Of a DNA stretch of 54,051 nucleotides, positions 20,174-29,111 are shown in pieces. Under the pieces are notes generated by a model. The model was not told where the DNA came from, searched no databases, and saw only the letters and a program-made list of their open reading frames with translations. Position 1 is the first letter of the stretch. Each line of letters opens with the position of its first letter. The DNA lies in IMG/VR virus record IMGVR_UViG_3300025137_000052, positions 1 to 54,051 of that record; one strand, written 5' to 3'. A program made the position numbers and the translations under genes. Source of the stretch: a virus.

Positions 20174-20201
20174 GAGCCTATGTACGAGATGACATAGGCT
20201 C
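20174..20201 (+). terminator. 10-bp hairpin before the MoxR-like gene
   Basis: GAGCCTATGT pairs perfectly with ACATAGGCTC across an 8-base loop, 23 bases before the ATG at 20224. A smaller CTAGC/GCTAG stem lies just upstream. With no T run it is more like an attenuator or processing site separating the small-gene group from the MoxR group. Confidence 0.45.
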
Positions 20202-20223
20202 ACCAACACATAGGAGTAAAACT

Positions 20224-21237
20224 ATGAGAGCAAGTGAACTGATAACTACTATCAAGGCATTGTTTCCGATAAAGAGAACATTGTGTATTGAGGGTAGTCC
20301 AGGTGGTGGTAAGACCACCATAGTGAGAGATGTTGCTAAAGAGTTGGGTGTTGGATACACAGAGCTACATCTACCGACCATGTTGGTAGAAGACTTTGGT
20401 GTACCATATCCTAAGGCTGACGGTAGCACACTAGAGTACAAGCTACCTGACTGGTTTCCAGCTAAGGGCAGAACAGATATACCTGATGAGGGTATCTTAT
20501 GCTTTGATGATAGAAACCAAGCTAATGCTGAGATTCAAAAGGTCTTAGCTAACGTATGTCAAGCAAGGACATTGCATGGTGTTGACCTTAAAGATGGTTG
20601 GCATGTGATATCTACAGGCAACAGGCAGAAAGATAGAGCTGGTGCTAACAGGGTGCTATCACATCTTCGTAACCGTGAGACTGTAGTTGACCTTGAGACA
20701 ACGCTTGATGACTGGATTAAGTGGGCTACTAGGAATGATGTATCACACATGGTGATGTCCTTTCTAAACTTTAGACCTGACCTGTTGCATGACTTTGACC
20801 CACAAAGGGAACAGAATCCTACACCACGGTCATGGGTTGATGGGGTGTCTGATATTCTAGGGGTTATACCCAATGAGATAGCAGAGCAACAAGCAATCAT
20901 GGGTGCTATTGGTGAGGGTGCAGGTGCAGAGTTTGTTGCATACTTGAAGATATGCAAGTCTATACCTGATCCTGATAAGGTCATTGATAGTCCTAACACA
21001 GCACCAATACCTGAAGAGGCAAGTACATTGTATGCCTTATGTGGTGCTATCGCTGATAGGGCTGATAGGAATATAGACAATGTTATCAAGTATTGTCGCA
21101 GACTATCTAGTGATACCGTTGGTAAGGCAGAGTTTTCCATACTGACAATGAAGATTGCTGTGAACAAGTTCGGTACCAAGCTACAAGGTAAAGAGTTTGT
21201 CCAATGGTGCCAAGATAACAAAGAGTATCTGTACTAA
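20224..21237 (+). CDS. MoxR/CobS-like AAA+ ATPase (337 aa)
   Basis: An AAA+ ATPase with Walker A GSPGGGKTT (residues 24-32), Walker B ILCFDD (91-96, with a second Asp in place of the usual Glu) and sensor-1 region ISTGNRQKDRAGANRV (129-144), as in the MoxR/CobS/GvpN group. The C-terminal half is helical. Family members remodel partner proteins together with VWA-domain proteins. A VWA protein is encoded two genes downstream. Related genes in cyanophages are often annotated cobS, but no cobalamin gene is present here. AGGAG lies about 7 bases before the ATG. Confidence 0.82.
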   Translation: MRASELITTIKALFPIKRTLCIEGSPGGGKTTIVRDVAKELGVGYTELHLPTMLVEDFGVPYPKADGSTLEYKLPDWFPAKGRTDIPDEGILCFDDRNQANAEIQKVLANVCQARTLHGVDLKDGWHVISTGNRQKDRAGANRVLSHLRNRETVVDLETTLDDWIKWATRNDVSHMVMSFLNFRPDLLHDFDPQREQNPTPRSWVDGVSDILGVIPNEIAEQQAIMGAIGEGAGAEFVAYLKICKSIPDPDKVIDSPNTAPIPEEASTLYALCGAIADRADRNIDNVIKYCRRLSSDTVGKAEFSILTMKIAVNKFGTKLQGKEFVQWCQDNKEYLY

Positions 21238-21698
21238 TGGGATATCGTAGCTCAGTCTTGTGTGCTGTAGGGTTTAGTTCTTTAGATAAACTTACTGAGT
21301 ACATGACATTGCATAAGCTCAAAGACTATCCGTCTGATACTAGGTGGATTATTGATGAGTTTCTTTCTAAGGCTAAAATATATACTACATCTGGAGAGGC
21401 AACTGATGTTCACATAGCATTTCATATGTTTGATGATATCAAGTGGTATGAAAACTTTGAAGACATACAGTTTATGTCACGCTTTGTTTCAGGTGCGTGT
21501 GAGTTTGATGAGTCAGCAGTAGGTAGGATAGTAAGATGTGGTGAAGAAACAGATGATATTGAGCATACTGATTATAATAATGATGATGGTGAAGACAATA
21601 TTGATACGTTGCAGAGTTTGTTTTACCCAGTATCGCTAATAGAAATTGATATACCACATGATAAATTTAAAAAACTTAAAACAATAGGAGAGAAGTAA
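21237..21698 (+). CDS. Hypothetical protein in the MoxR group (153 aa)
   Basis: The ATG shares its A with the previous stop (TAATG), so it is coupled to the MoxR-like gene. It begins MGYRSSVLCAVGFSSLDKLT, a pattern seen in small phage proteins of unknown function, and contains a Trp/Phe-rich core (FHMFDDIKWYENFEDIQFMS) and an acidic segment near residue 115. It might be a partner of the ATPase group by position only. Confidence 0.68.
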   Translation: MGYRSSVLCAVGFSSLDKLTEYMTLHKLKDYPSDTRWIIDEFLSKAKIYTTSGEATDVHIAFHMFDDIKWYENFEDIQFMSRFVSGACEFDESAVGRIVRCGEETDDIEHTDYNNDDGEDNIDTLQSLFYPVSLIEIDIPHDKFKKLKTIGEK

Positions 21699-22552
21699 TG
21701 GCAAAGTTAAATGAAAGTGCATTGCTAGTACAACTTAATGTATCACAGTGGACAGCTCGTAAGCTAGACAGGAAAGCTACTGACCAAGTAGCCCTTGCTA
21801 ACAACACAGGCAACCATGCTGGTAGATACAACAAGTCGCTACTACCAATGAATGAATACCTAGACAATGTGAAGAAGAAAACCACATTGATTAGGCAAGA
21901 GTATTATGACAACACACTACCATGGGGTATTGATGGGACAATGATACTACCATCAGCTAACTATCTAAACTTCATGAGTAAGTTTAGGCAGTACAAGTCT
22001 GAATGGGTTGAGCTAGTGGACAAGTTTATACTAGCGTATCCACAGTTGCAGTTGAATGCACAAAGGTATCTAGGGGATTTGTATAACCCCAATGACTACC
22101 CAAGTGTGAATGACATAAGCAGTAAATTCAGTATGGAAATGACTGTGCTACCAGTACCATCTGATGACTTCAGAGTTGGTATTGATGAACAAGAACTTGC
22201 AGAGATACAGCAACAAGTTGAGGTAAGAGTACAACAGTCTACTCAAGTTGCTATGCAAGAGGCATGGAAGAGATTGTACGACAAGGTAAAGCACATGGCT
22301 GAGAAATTGTCGGACACTAAGGGTGTGTTTAGGGACACTATGATTGATAACATCAAAGACATATGTGATGTATTGAAAAGACTTAATGTAACTAATGACC
22401 AAAACTTAGAGGGCATACGTCAACAAGTTGAGGACACACTAGCAAACAACAACCCTGAAAGTTTGCGATTAGACTTAGACTTAAGGCAACGTAAGTCAAG
22501 TGAGGCTAAGGATATCATGAACAAGATGGGTGCATTTATGGGAAACAAATGA
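21698..22552 (+). CDS. DUF3150-like protein of the MoxR group (284 aa)
   Basis: A mostly helical protein with LLVQLNVSQWTARKLDRKAT at the start, PWGIDGTMILPSANYLNFMS in the middle and long helices around residues 155-245. In plasmids and phages, DUF3150 proteins commonly lie with a MoxR-type ATPase and a VWA protein, and the layout LNxSxWxARKLD... then ...ILPxxNY fits. The family name is by recall and position. It overlaps the next gene by 4 bases. It probably works with the ATPase and VWA protein. Confidence 0.65.
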   Translation: MAKLNESALLVQLNVSQWTARKLDRKATDQVALANNTGNHAGRYNKSLLPMNEYLDNVKKKTTLIRQEYYDNTLPWGIDGTMILPSANYLNFMSKFRQYKSEWVELVDKFILAYPQLQLNAQRYLGDLYNPNDYPSVNDISSKFSMEMTVLPVPSDDFRVGIDEQELAEIQQQVEVRVQQSTQVAMQEAWKRLYDKVKHMAEKLSDTKGVFRDTMIDNIKDICDVLKRLNVTNDQNLEGIRQQVEDTLANNNPESLRLDLDLRQRKSSEAKDIMNKMGAFMGNK

Positions 22553-23685
22553 TGAATAAAGATAAACGGCTAAGTAAAGCTAAGTCACAACTGATACTCA
22601 CCTACCCATTTATAGGTAGTATTGCTTTCGGTTTACCAGTTATATGGGATGAGAATGTACCGACAGCATGTACCAATGGTGAAGACATTAGATTCAACCC
22701 CAAGTGGGTAGATGAAATGGATGATGATGAGCTTAAGTTTGTACTAGCACATGAGTGTCTACACCCTATGTTTGAGCATTGCTTTCGCAGAGGTAAGAGA
22801 GACCCATACAAGTGGAACATGGCTGGTGATTATGTAATCAATCAGCTATTGATCGAGGATGGTGTAGGTAAAATGCCTAAGTGTGGTGGTCTGCATGACA
22901 GACAGCTACATGAGAAAGGTGGTGGTACTACTGAGGGTATCTACAATATCCTACCTGATGTGCCTAAAGAAGAACAAGGGCAAGGTGGTGAAGGTATGCC
23001 ACTAGATGAGTGTGGTGATGGTGGTGTTAGCGAATCAGACAAAGCAAGGAAACAAGCTGAGTGGAAAGTTAAAGTATCACAATCAGCTCAGGCTACTAAG
23101 ATGATGGGTAAGATGACAGCTGGTTTGGAAAGAATAGTTGGTGCTATGCTTAAACCTATTGTGGATTGGCGAGAAGTCTTACATAGATTTGTTGTCAAGG
23201 CTAGAACTGATGAGAGAACATATGCTAGACCGAACAGAAGATTTCTACCACAAGGATTGTACTTGCCTAGTGTATCAGGTGAGGCAATGGGTGAGCTAGT
23301 GTTTGCTGTAGATTGCTCAGGCTCTATTGGTCAAGATGAACTAGACCAGTTTGCTAGTGAGATAACTACTGTATGGCAAGACCAATCACCAACAAGTGTA
23401 CATGTAATCTACTTCGACAGTAGCGTGTGCCACTATGACAGATTCGACAAAGGAAGTGATGAGCCTATCATCAAGCCACATGGTGGTGGTGGTACAGCAT
23501 TCAGTCCTGTGTTTGAGTACATGGATAAGAATGACATATGCCCTGTGGCGTGTGTGTTTCTTACAGACCTCTACTGTGATGACTTCGGTACAGAGCCAGC
23601 GTGTCCTGTATTGTGGGTGTCAACAGCTAGAGAGAAACAAGATGTGCCTTTTGGCGAGGTAGTCAAAATGCATGATGAAAGATAA
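22549..23685 (+). CDS. VWA-type putative metallopeptidase (378 aa)
   Basis: The N-terminal domain has an HExxH zinc motif, AHECLHPMFEH (H68, E69, H72, and H77), as in VWA-linked metallopeptidase families such as DUF2201. The C-terminal half is a VWA domain with a complete MIDAS start FAVDCSGSIGQDE (about residue 250, DxSxS) and a GGGGTAFSP turn. Gly/Glu-rich linker sequences join them. This pairing of VWA and MoxR-type ATPase is a known functional set for metal-dependent protein remodelling. The target in the phage is unknown. It may act on a host protein early in infection. Confidence 0.8.
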   Translation: MMNKDKRLSKAKSQLILTYPFIGSIAFGLPVIWDENVPTACTNGEDIRFNPKWVDEMDDDELKFVLAHECLHPMFEHCFRRGKRDPYKWNMAGDYVINQLLIEDGVGKMPKCGGLHDRQLHEKGGGTTEGIYNILPDVPKEEQGQGGEGMPLDECGDGGVSESDKARKQAEWKVKVSQSAQATKMMGKMTAGLERIVGAMLKPIVDWREVLHRFVVKARTDERTYARPNRRFLPQGLYLPSVSGEAMGELVFAVDCSGSIGQDELDQFASEITTVWQDQSPTSVHVIYFDSSVCHYDRFDKGSDEPIIKPHGGGGTAFSPVFEYMDKNDICPVACVFLTDLYCDDFGTEPACPVLWVSTAREKQDVPFGEVVKMHDER

Positions 23686-23705
23686 CTATAACCAAGGAGT
23701 AAATT

Positions 23706-24443
23706 ATGGCAACAGTTAGACTAAGTGAGAGTCTTAAATCAGAAATTCTTAGAAACGCTAGAGATGTGCATGCTAAGAGGATAAGAAAACTAAAAGAAGA
23801 TAACCCTAGACCTGAGAGTTGGGGACAGAGAATCTATGACACTCTTGTACCACAAGAGCTGAAGAATAAACTAAATCAAGTACCATCAGACTGGTTTCAA
23901 AATACAGTAGGTGTATCTATGGAGGGTTGGCAATCAAGAGATAGTTCAGAAGTAAATCAGGCTATAGTAGATAGTCTAACAATAACACGAGATGAGCAAC
24001 TTGGTGATTACCCATATGATGTAGAAGACAATGATTATTTCTACAATCATTTGAAGTGGGATATAGCCAGTCAAGTCAGACCTGTTAAAGGAGAGAACTC
24101 AGGGCTCATAGGTGGTGGGTATGATTACAAGATAGACATAGATGACAGTAGGTTTGCTTGGCTACGCAAAGAGTATGCTGAGTGGGTAAAGCCTTTCAAA
24201 GAACTACTCAATGAGAGAAAAGTGTACATGGATAATGTCAGAGCATTGCTAGAATCACACAAGACACTAGCACCAATGCTTAAGAAGTGGGATGGCTTAT
24301 GGGAACTTGTACCTGAAACTACTAAGACAAGACACAAAGAAGTGTATGAAAGACCTACACCTGAACAGCTAGATGATAAGACTAAAGACATAGACTTTGA
24401 TTCTCTGACAGCAACAACAACAATTAACAAACTAATGGAGTAA
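23706..24443 (+). CDS. Hypothetical protein, possibly Nmad5-like (245 aa)
   Basis: It begins MATVRLSESLKSEILRNARD and contains a long helical C-terminal part (FKELLNERKVYMDNVRALLE). The opening segment recalls phage proteins assigned to a nucleotide-modification-associated family (Nmad5), but the match is weak and no catalytic residues can be named. A 20-base gap with an AAGGAG site precedes it. It has no membrane segment. The rest of the group is not enzymatic in any obvious way. Confidence 0.65.
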   Translation: MATVRLSESLKSEILRNARDVHAKRIRKLKEDNPRPESWGQRIYDTLVPQELKNKLNQVPSDWFQNTVGVSMEGWQSRDSSEVNQAIVDSLTITRDEQLGDYPYDVEDNDYFYNHLKWDIASQVRPVKGENSGLIGGGYDYKIDIDDSRFAWLRKEYAEWVKPFKELLNERKVYMDNVRALLESHKTLAPMLKKWDGLWELVPETTKTRHKEVYERPTPEQLDDKTKDIDFDSLTATTTINKLME

Positions 24444-24446
24444 GTA

Positions 24447-25526
24447 ATGAGTATATTTGGAAGTACATATTTTGATGATGATAAGAAAATAATGAGCACT
24501 AACTTTAAGAATGCTAATGATTATTACATTAACAATGAATGTAAGTATCCCAGTATGGACTGGAACAGTCTAAATGGGATCTTAAATACATGTAGAAACA
24601 GACAAAAAGGTAAGCCTATTAGCTCATGGGGTAGACTCAAAGAAGATGACAATGGAGATATATATCTAGCACTATCGTATTATGGTGAAAGTGAGTATCG
24701 AGCATGGAGTGTATCTAAAAATAACATAGTTACATTTCACCAAGAGTCTAGTAGAACAGGTGGTCAAACACTTGTAAGCTCTATGCCTAGATTCTTTCCT
24801 GTATCTTTTCACAGGCAAGCAACGAATGACTATAGAGTTTACTTTGGTTGGGATTTATATATACATAAGAAAAGACTAGCAATACACAAGATAAATACTG
24901 AGCGTGTAGCTACAGATAACTGGGACTTAGAGTCTCATATGAGTAAATCTTTCTATGGAAAAGCCCCTTATGTGTACAAAGGATTGCAGTACGACTTAAA
25001 CACAAACGAGTTTATCAATGCTAAACCTATGAGCAAGTCCGAAGAGTACCCTGAGAAACGAAAAGAATGGAGAGCCATGCTGACTAATCACAAACGAGTA
25101 CTCAAATCTATGATAAGTATTGGTATGCTAGATAAACTTATGAGTGAAATAGATGATGAGAAAATGTCAGAACTTACTAAGGTTTTCAACTGGTATGGAA
25201 TACCTTGGAACAGGAAAGATATAGTCAAGTACGTGACAACATGTATGGCTAAAGATGATATACCTCAGGAGTTACTAGGCATGTATGCATTTCACTTCGC
25301 TGTTTCACACAACTGGCGTAGGCGAGCAGTGAATCCCAATACCGTAGATGGTTTCTTTCAAGACTATGGATTTGCATTTAAACAATACCTAGGAGTATTT
25401 AAAACCCTTGGGTATAAGCACAGTAGCCCAACAAGAGTTCATCTAAATTCGGATATAAGAGAGAAAGACCATACACTAGATGAAATATTAAACCTATTTA
25501 AAACAAAGGAGAAAGACAATGAGTAG
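24447..25526 (+). CDS. Hypothetical early protein (359 aa)
   Basis: A large soluble protein, no signal peptide or membrane segments, with many aromatic residues in the first half (YYINNECKYPSMDWNSLNGI; YFGWDLYIHKKRLAIHK) and helices in the second half. It starts 3 bases after the previous stop and overlaps the next by 8 bases. No known family was recognised. It is among the larger uncharacterised early proteins of the window. Confidence 0.72.
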   Translation: MSIFGSTYFDDDKKIMSTNFKNANDYYINNECKYPSMDWNSLNGILNTCRNRQKGKPISSWGRLKEDDNGDIYLALSYYGESEYRAWSVSKNNIVTFHQESSRTGGQTLVSSMPRFFPVSFHRQATNDYRVYFGWDLYIHKKRLAIHKINTERVATDNWDLESHMSKSFYGKAPYVYKGLQYDLNTNEFINAKPMSKSEEYPEKRKEWRAMLTNHKRVLKSMISIGMLDKLMSEIDDEKMSELTKVFNWYGIPWNRKDIVKYVTTCMAKDDIPQELLGMYAFHFAVSHNWRRRAVNPNTVDGFFQDYGFAFKQYLGVFKTLGYKHSSPTRVHLNSDIREKDHTLDEILNLFKTKEKDNE

Positions 25527-25704
25527 TGAAAAAGATGTGGACAAAGTAAACATAGCAGTGTGTGATTGTACTAATGGAGAGGTAACTCTCTATTGGAAAA
25601 TACAATTAATACTAGGTAAAGAAGAGGAGTGGGTAAGTGAAAGGCACAACATAAGTAATTGTTCGTGGGCTACATTTACATCAGTTAGAGAGGTAATACT
25701 ATGA
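25519..25704 (+). CDS. Small early protein (61 aa)
   Basis: MSSEKDVDKVNIAVCDCTNG opens the protein, with a CDC pair and a Trp-rich middle (LYWKIQLILG, then EWVSERHNISNCSW). It overlaps the neighbours on both sides (8 and 4 bases), consistent with coupled translation. Three Cys, no membrane segment. Function unknown. Confidence 0.62.
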   Translation: MSSEKDVDKVNIAVCDCTNGEVTLYWKIQLILGKEEEWVSERHNISNCSWATFTSVREVIL

Positions 25705-25886
25705 CAGCGTATAACATGATAGCAGAAGAGGATATGTGCAAATCAAACATACTTCAAATCGCTATCAGAAGAAGAGTACTGATAGACACAGTTAAAGTAA
25801 TCTTAACAGACAGCATATCAAAAGGTGAAAGCATAGAGCCTAACCGTTTGTATGAAACAATAATAAAAATGGAGAAGAAAGTATGA
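25701..25886 (+). CDS. Small helical early protein (61 aa)
   Basis: A helical protein beginning MTAYNMIAEEDMCKSNILQI, followed by RRRVLIDTVKVILTDSISKG. The ATGA overlaps with the genes before (25701-25704) and after (25883-25886) show tight coupling. It may be a small regulator or adaptor. No family was recognised. Confidence 0.62.
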   Translation: MTAYNMIAEEDMCKSNILQIAIRRRVLIDTVKVILTDSISKGESIEPNRLYETIIKMEKKV

Positions 25887-26110
25887 GTAGTATGACAGGC
25901 GAGTGGTGTTGCACTGAGTGTGGCTCGTACAATGCGTACCAAGAAACATTTAGTGATGATGAGGTAGGACACATTATGGGCTGTAATGATTGTGGTTACT
26001 ATGATGTATACAGAGAGAACGCAGATACAGGGGATATAATAGAAGAGTATCAAGGGCATGGACATTACTATGCCCAAGAGGATAAAGATAATAAGGAGAA
26101 AGACAAATGA
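25883..26110 (+). CDS. Zinc-ribbon-like protein (75 aa)
   Basis: Residues 9-40 carry CCTECGSYN and CNDCGYYDVY, a CxxC-x20-CxxC zinc-ribbon layout. The remainder is acidic and His-containing (EEYQGHGHYYAQEDKD). A zinc-stabilised fold is predicted. The partner and target are unknown. It is coupled by ATGA to both neighbours. Confidence 0.68.
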   Translation: MSSMTGEWCCTECGSYNAYQETFSDDEVGHIMGCNDCGYYDVYRENADTGDIIEEYQGHGHYYAQEDKDNKEKDK

Positions 26111-26574
26111 CAATAGTAGTATGGGACGGGCAGATATTAGCTACTGATAGACAAGCTAACGATGGCTCACAGAAATGGGAAACAGATAAAGCATGGTATG
26201 TGGTTAAAGATAACAAACCATATATAGTATCAGGCGTTGGTGTACTTCAAGATATAATTCTTTTACGAGAATGGTTTACTAATGGGGCTAAGAAAGATGA
26301 GTTCCCTATATCGTCTCGATCTAATCGAATGTCATACACAGCACAACTTGTTGTTGTGAGTAAGAACGAGGGGCTGATACTGTATGAGGGTACACCACAC
26401 CCAGTAGTCCATGGGTTTACACCATGTGCATTCGGAGATGGTAAAGACTTTTCATTAGGTGCATTATCAATGGGTGCTACATCTACTGAGGCAGTAGGAG
26501 TAGCTAATGAACATTCTTTACATTGTGGTAAAGGTATTACAGAATTAACTTTGAATGAAAGCAAAGCACATTAA
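26107..26574 (+). CDS. HslV/proteasome-like Ntn hydrolase (155 aa)
   Basis: The protein starts MTIVVWDGQILATDRQANDG, the pattern of phage-encoded HslV-like proteins in which Thr2 becomes the N-terminal nucleophile after Met removal. KAWYVVKDNKPYIVSGVG and FSLGALSMGATSTEAVGVAN provide the expected strands and helix of the Ntn fold. Short length is normal for this phage group. No HslU-type unfoldase is encoded here, though the MoxR-like ATPase lies upstream. It may degrade peptides or have lost activity; the substrate is unknown. Confidence 0.7.
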   Translation: MTIVVWDGQILATDRQANDGSQKWETDKAWYVVKDNKPYIVSGVGVLQDIILLREWFTNGAKKDEFPISSRSNRMSYTAQLVVVSKNEGLILYEGTPHPVVHGFTPCAFGDGKDFSLGALSMGATSTEAVGVANEHSLHCGKGITELTLNESKAH

Positions 26575-26584
26575 GGGGTAATCA

Positions 26585-26767
26585 ATGACTAAGTACAAAA
26601 AAACAGGTTGGGTTAAGGTTAAAGATAAACTTTCTTGTTCGGCAGATGAACTACTAGAAAGTATTATGGAGGCTACAGCTGATATGGGTGTAGTAATATA
26701 TAACGATGAAGATACAGCAGAAAAAGATGGTGTAGATTTACATATAGTAATAGAAAGAGAGGAGTAA
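26585..26767 (+). CDS. Small acidic protein (60 aa)
   Basis: MTKYKKTGWVKVKDKLSCSA opens the protein, and an acidic region (YNDEDTAEKDGVDLHIVIER) closes it. An AAGGGGTAATC site is close to the ATG. It abuts the DUF3310 gene. No family known. Coding-like, weak evidence otherwise. Confidence 0.6.
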   Translation: MTKYKKTGWVKVKDKLSCSADELLESIMEATADMGVVIYNDEDTAEKDGVDLHIVIEREE

Positions 26768-26998
26768 ATGATAGTTAAAAGCAATGACAAGGTAGAGAAA
26801 CCTGAACACTATGCAAGGTATAAGATAGAGCCAATAACATTTATTGTTGAGAACGATATACCATATTGCGAATCAAACGTAATCAAGTATGTCTGTAGGT
26901 GGCAACACAAACACCCAACTAAACAAGGACAGATAGAGGACTTGAAGAAAGCTAAGCAATACTTAGATATATTAATTAACAAAGCAGAGAGAGGGTAG
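26768..26998 (+). CDS. DUF3310-family protein (76 aa)
   Basis: Matches the DUF3310 (SaV-like) pattern: KPEHYARYKIEPITFIVEND, then CESNVIKYVCRWQHKHPTKQ and IEDLKKAKQYLDILI. These proteins are frequent in phage replication regions, where they are thought to be nucleotide-metabolism related; no activity is proven. It is followed directly by the DNA polymerase gene, whose GTG overlaps its TAG stop (TAGTG). Confidence 0.82.
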   Translation: MIVKSNDKVEKPEHYARYKIEPITFIVENDIPYCESNVIKYVCRWQHKHPTKQGQIEDLKKAKQYLDILINKAERG

Positions 26999-28860
26999 TG
27001 GATATAGTAACCATAGATTTTGAAACCTATTATGATAGGGACTACTCTCTATCTAAAATGACAACTGAATCTTATATAAGAGACAAGAGGTTTCAGGTCA
27101 TAGGCGTAGCAGTCAAAGTAAACAACAACAAAACTGAATGGTATAGTGGAGATGATGTCGGTAGTTTTCTCGACTCACTCATGCTATCAGACAAGTATCT
27201 ACTAGCACACCATTCGGCTTTCGATGGTGCCATACTATCGTGGCACTATAATATAAAGCCTAAGTTTTGGTTTGACACTATGTCTATGGCTAGACCCAAG
27301 CACAGTATGACAATAGGTTGTTCATTGAATGCACTGTCATCTTGTTACAAGATAGGACAGAAAGGAACTGAAGTACTTAATGCACTAGGTAAAAGGTTGG
27401 AAGACTTTACTTCGGAGGAACTGAAGTCTTATGCTGGCTACTGTATTAACGATGTTGAGCTTACATATAAACTGTTTAAGGTTTTAGCTAAAGGGTTTCC
27501 ACAATCAGAGCTCAAGGTTATAGACCAAACAATTAGAATGTATACTGAGCCTGAGCTTGAGATAGATGAGGCACTACTCACGGATCACCTATCGACGATA
27601 ACAACAAACAAACAGAAACTTGTTGACACGTTAACGACTAAGACTTCTGGATCGCAGGTCAAAAAGGTTTTGATGTCTAATAATATGTTCGCCGAAATTT
27701 TGAAAAAAGTTGGGGTCGCACCACCGACGAAAGTATCTATAAGAACAGGCGAGAAAACTTTTGCCTTCGCCAAGACCGACAAACAATTTACATCTTTGAT
27801 GGAACACCCCAAGCCAATCGTACAACAACTCGTATCAGCAAGGCTAGGTGTTAAGTCAACTATAGAAGAGACAAGAACAGAGAACTTAATTAATGTAAAG
27901 CAAAGAGGTAAGTTACCTATCATGCTTAATTATTATGGAGCACACACAGGTAGGTTTAGTGGTGGAGATAAACTTAACTTACAGAACTTGCCTAGGAATG
28001 GAGTCATACGCAAAGCATTGACAGTACCACAGGATAAAATGTTAATAGCATGCGACTCATCACAGATTGAGGCACGCATGGTTGCATATATAAGTGGGCA
28101 AAAAGATTTGGTCGAGGCTTTCAGACAAGGTAGAGATGTATATAGTGAGTTTGCCAGTGAAGTATATGGTAGAAAAGTAACTAAGAAAGACAAGCTTGAG
28201 AGGTTTGTAGGTAAGACATGCATACTAGGACTAGGTTATGGTATGGGTGCAGAGAAGTTTAGAAATACCTTAGCTTTAGGGCAAGGTGGTATGTCAGTAG
28301 ACATTGACATCAATGAGGCACAAAGAATTGTTAACTTATATAGACAGAAAAACCACAGGATAGTTTCCTTTTGGGGTGTATGTGACTATGCACTGAGAGG
28401 AATACTTCATGGTAGAGAAGACTCTATATGTGATGACATGTTGGAGTATGATTCCAAAGGGATTGTATTACCAAACAATCTTCGTATCAGATACCCTATG
28501 TTACGAAGAAGTAGAGATGGATTTGAGTACATATCCAACGCAAGGACTTACAGGAAGTTAAAGACTACAGGTAAGATCGAGGACAAGGAGTGGACTAAAA
28601 TCTATGGGGGAAAAGTAACAGAGAATATCGTACAGGCTTTAGCTAGGATAGTTATATCAGAGCAAATGGTTGAGTTAGGTAAACAGTACAGAGTTTTATT
28701 TCAGGTACATGATGAGCTAATTTTACTGGTTGATGCTAAAAAGGTATCGCAAGTACGAGAACATGTTGAGACAACAATGTCGACACCACCTATATGGGCA
28801 GGGGACTTACCCGTCGCATGTGAAAGTGGTATTGGCTACAACTACGGAGACGCAAAATGA
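26998..28860 (+). CDS. Family A DNA polymerase with 3'-5' exonuclease (620 aa)
   Basis: The replicative polymerase. The 3'-5' exonuclease domain has TIDFETYYD (residues 5-13), HHSAFDGAIL and YCINDVELTYKL (about 147-158, YCxxDVxxT). The polymerase domain has motif A DSSQIEARMVAYISG (about 350), motif B region KTCILGLGYGMGAEKFRNTL (about 405-425) and motif C QVHDELILLV (about 570). The start is a GTG overlapping the previous stop. Unlike HMO-2011, where a DnaJ-like cysteine motif was reported inside the polymerase, no CxxCxGxG is visible. 620 residues is a normal size for phage family A enzymes. Confidence 0.93.
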   Translation: MDIVTIDFETYYDRDYSLSKMTTESYIRDKRFQVIGVAVKVNNNKTEWYSGDDVGSFLDSLMLSDKYLLAHHSAFDGAILSWHYNIKPKFWFDTMSMARPKHSMTIGCSLNALSSCYKIGQKGTEVLNALGKRLEDFTSEELKSYAGYCINDVELTYKLFKVLAKGFPQSELKVIDQTIRMYTEPELEIDEALLTDHLSTITTNKQKLVDTLTTKTSGSQVKKVLMSNNMFAEILKKVGVAPPTKVSIRTGEKTFAFAKTDKQFTSLMEHPKPIVQQLVSARLGVKSTIEETRTENLINVKQRGKLPIMLNYYGAHTGRFSGGDKLNLQNLPRNGVIRKALTVPQDKMLIACDSSQIEARMVAYISGQKDLVEAFRQGRDVYSEFASEVYGRKVTKKDKLERFVGKTCILGLGYGMGAEKFRNTLALGQGGMSVDIDINEAQRIVNLYRQKNHRIVSFWGVCDYALRGILHGREDSICDDMLEYDSKGIVLPNNLRIRYPMLRRSRDGFEYISNARTYRKLKTTGKIEDKEWTKIYGGKVTENIVQALARIVISEQMVELGKQYRVLFQVHDELILLVDAKKVSQVREHVETTMSTPPIWAGDLPVACESGIGYNYGDAK

Positions 28861-29111
28861 CAGACATAATAGGAACAGATGGTAAAGAAATAAAATCAGA
28901 GAGTGAACTTAGGAAAGAACAGGTACTCAAAGTACTTAAAGAAACAATGGACGTAGCAAAAACTAGTGATGATGTCACTCAAGTATTTGTACTTGTCAAG
29001 GTAGGCAAGACATACATAAGACATTCCACTCATGTAGATGATACAGTTAGTGAGCTAGGTAGGATAGACTTACTGAAACATGATATACTTATGAGAGCAA
29101 ACTCAAAATGA
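28857..29111 (+). CDS. Small protein after the polymerase (84 aa)
   Basis: A charged, mainly helical protein (KEIKSESELRKEQVLKVLKE, then DVTQVFVLVKVGKTYIRHST) coupled to the polymerase by ATGA (28857-28860) and to the nuclease gene by the same pattern. It may be a polymerase accessory, by position only. No family was recognised. Confidence 0.65.
   Translation: MTDIIGTDGKEIKSESELRKEQVLKVLKETMDVAKTSDDVTQVFVLVKVGKTYIRHSTHVDDTVSELGRIDLLKHDILMRANSK

Noticed and set aside
26998-28860. DnaJ-like cysteine motif in the DNA polymerase, as reported for HMO-2011
   Set aside because: No CxxCxGxG motif is visible; the polymerase appears to be of the normal exonuclease-polymerase layout.
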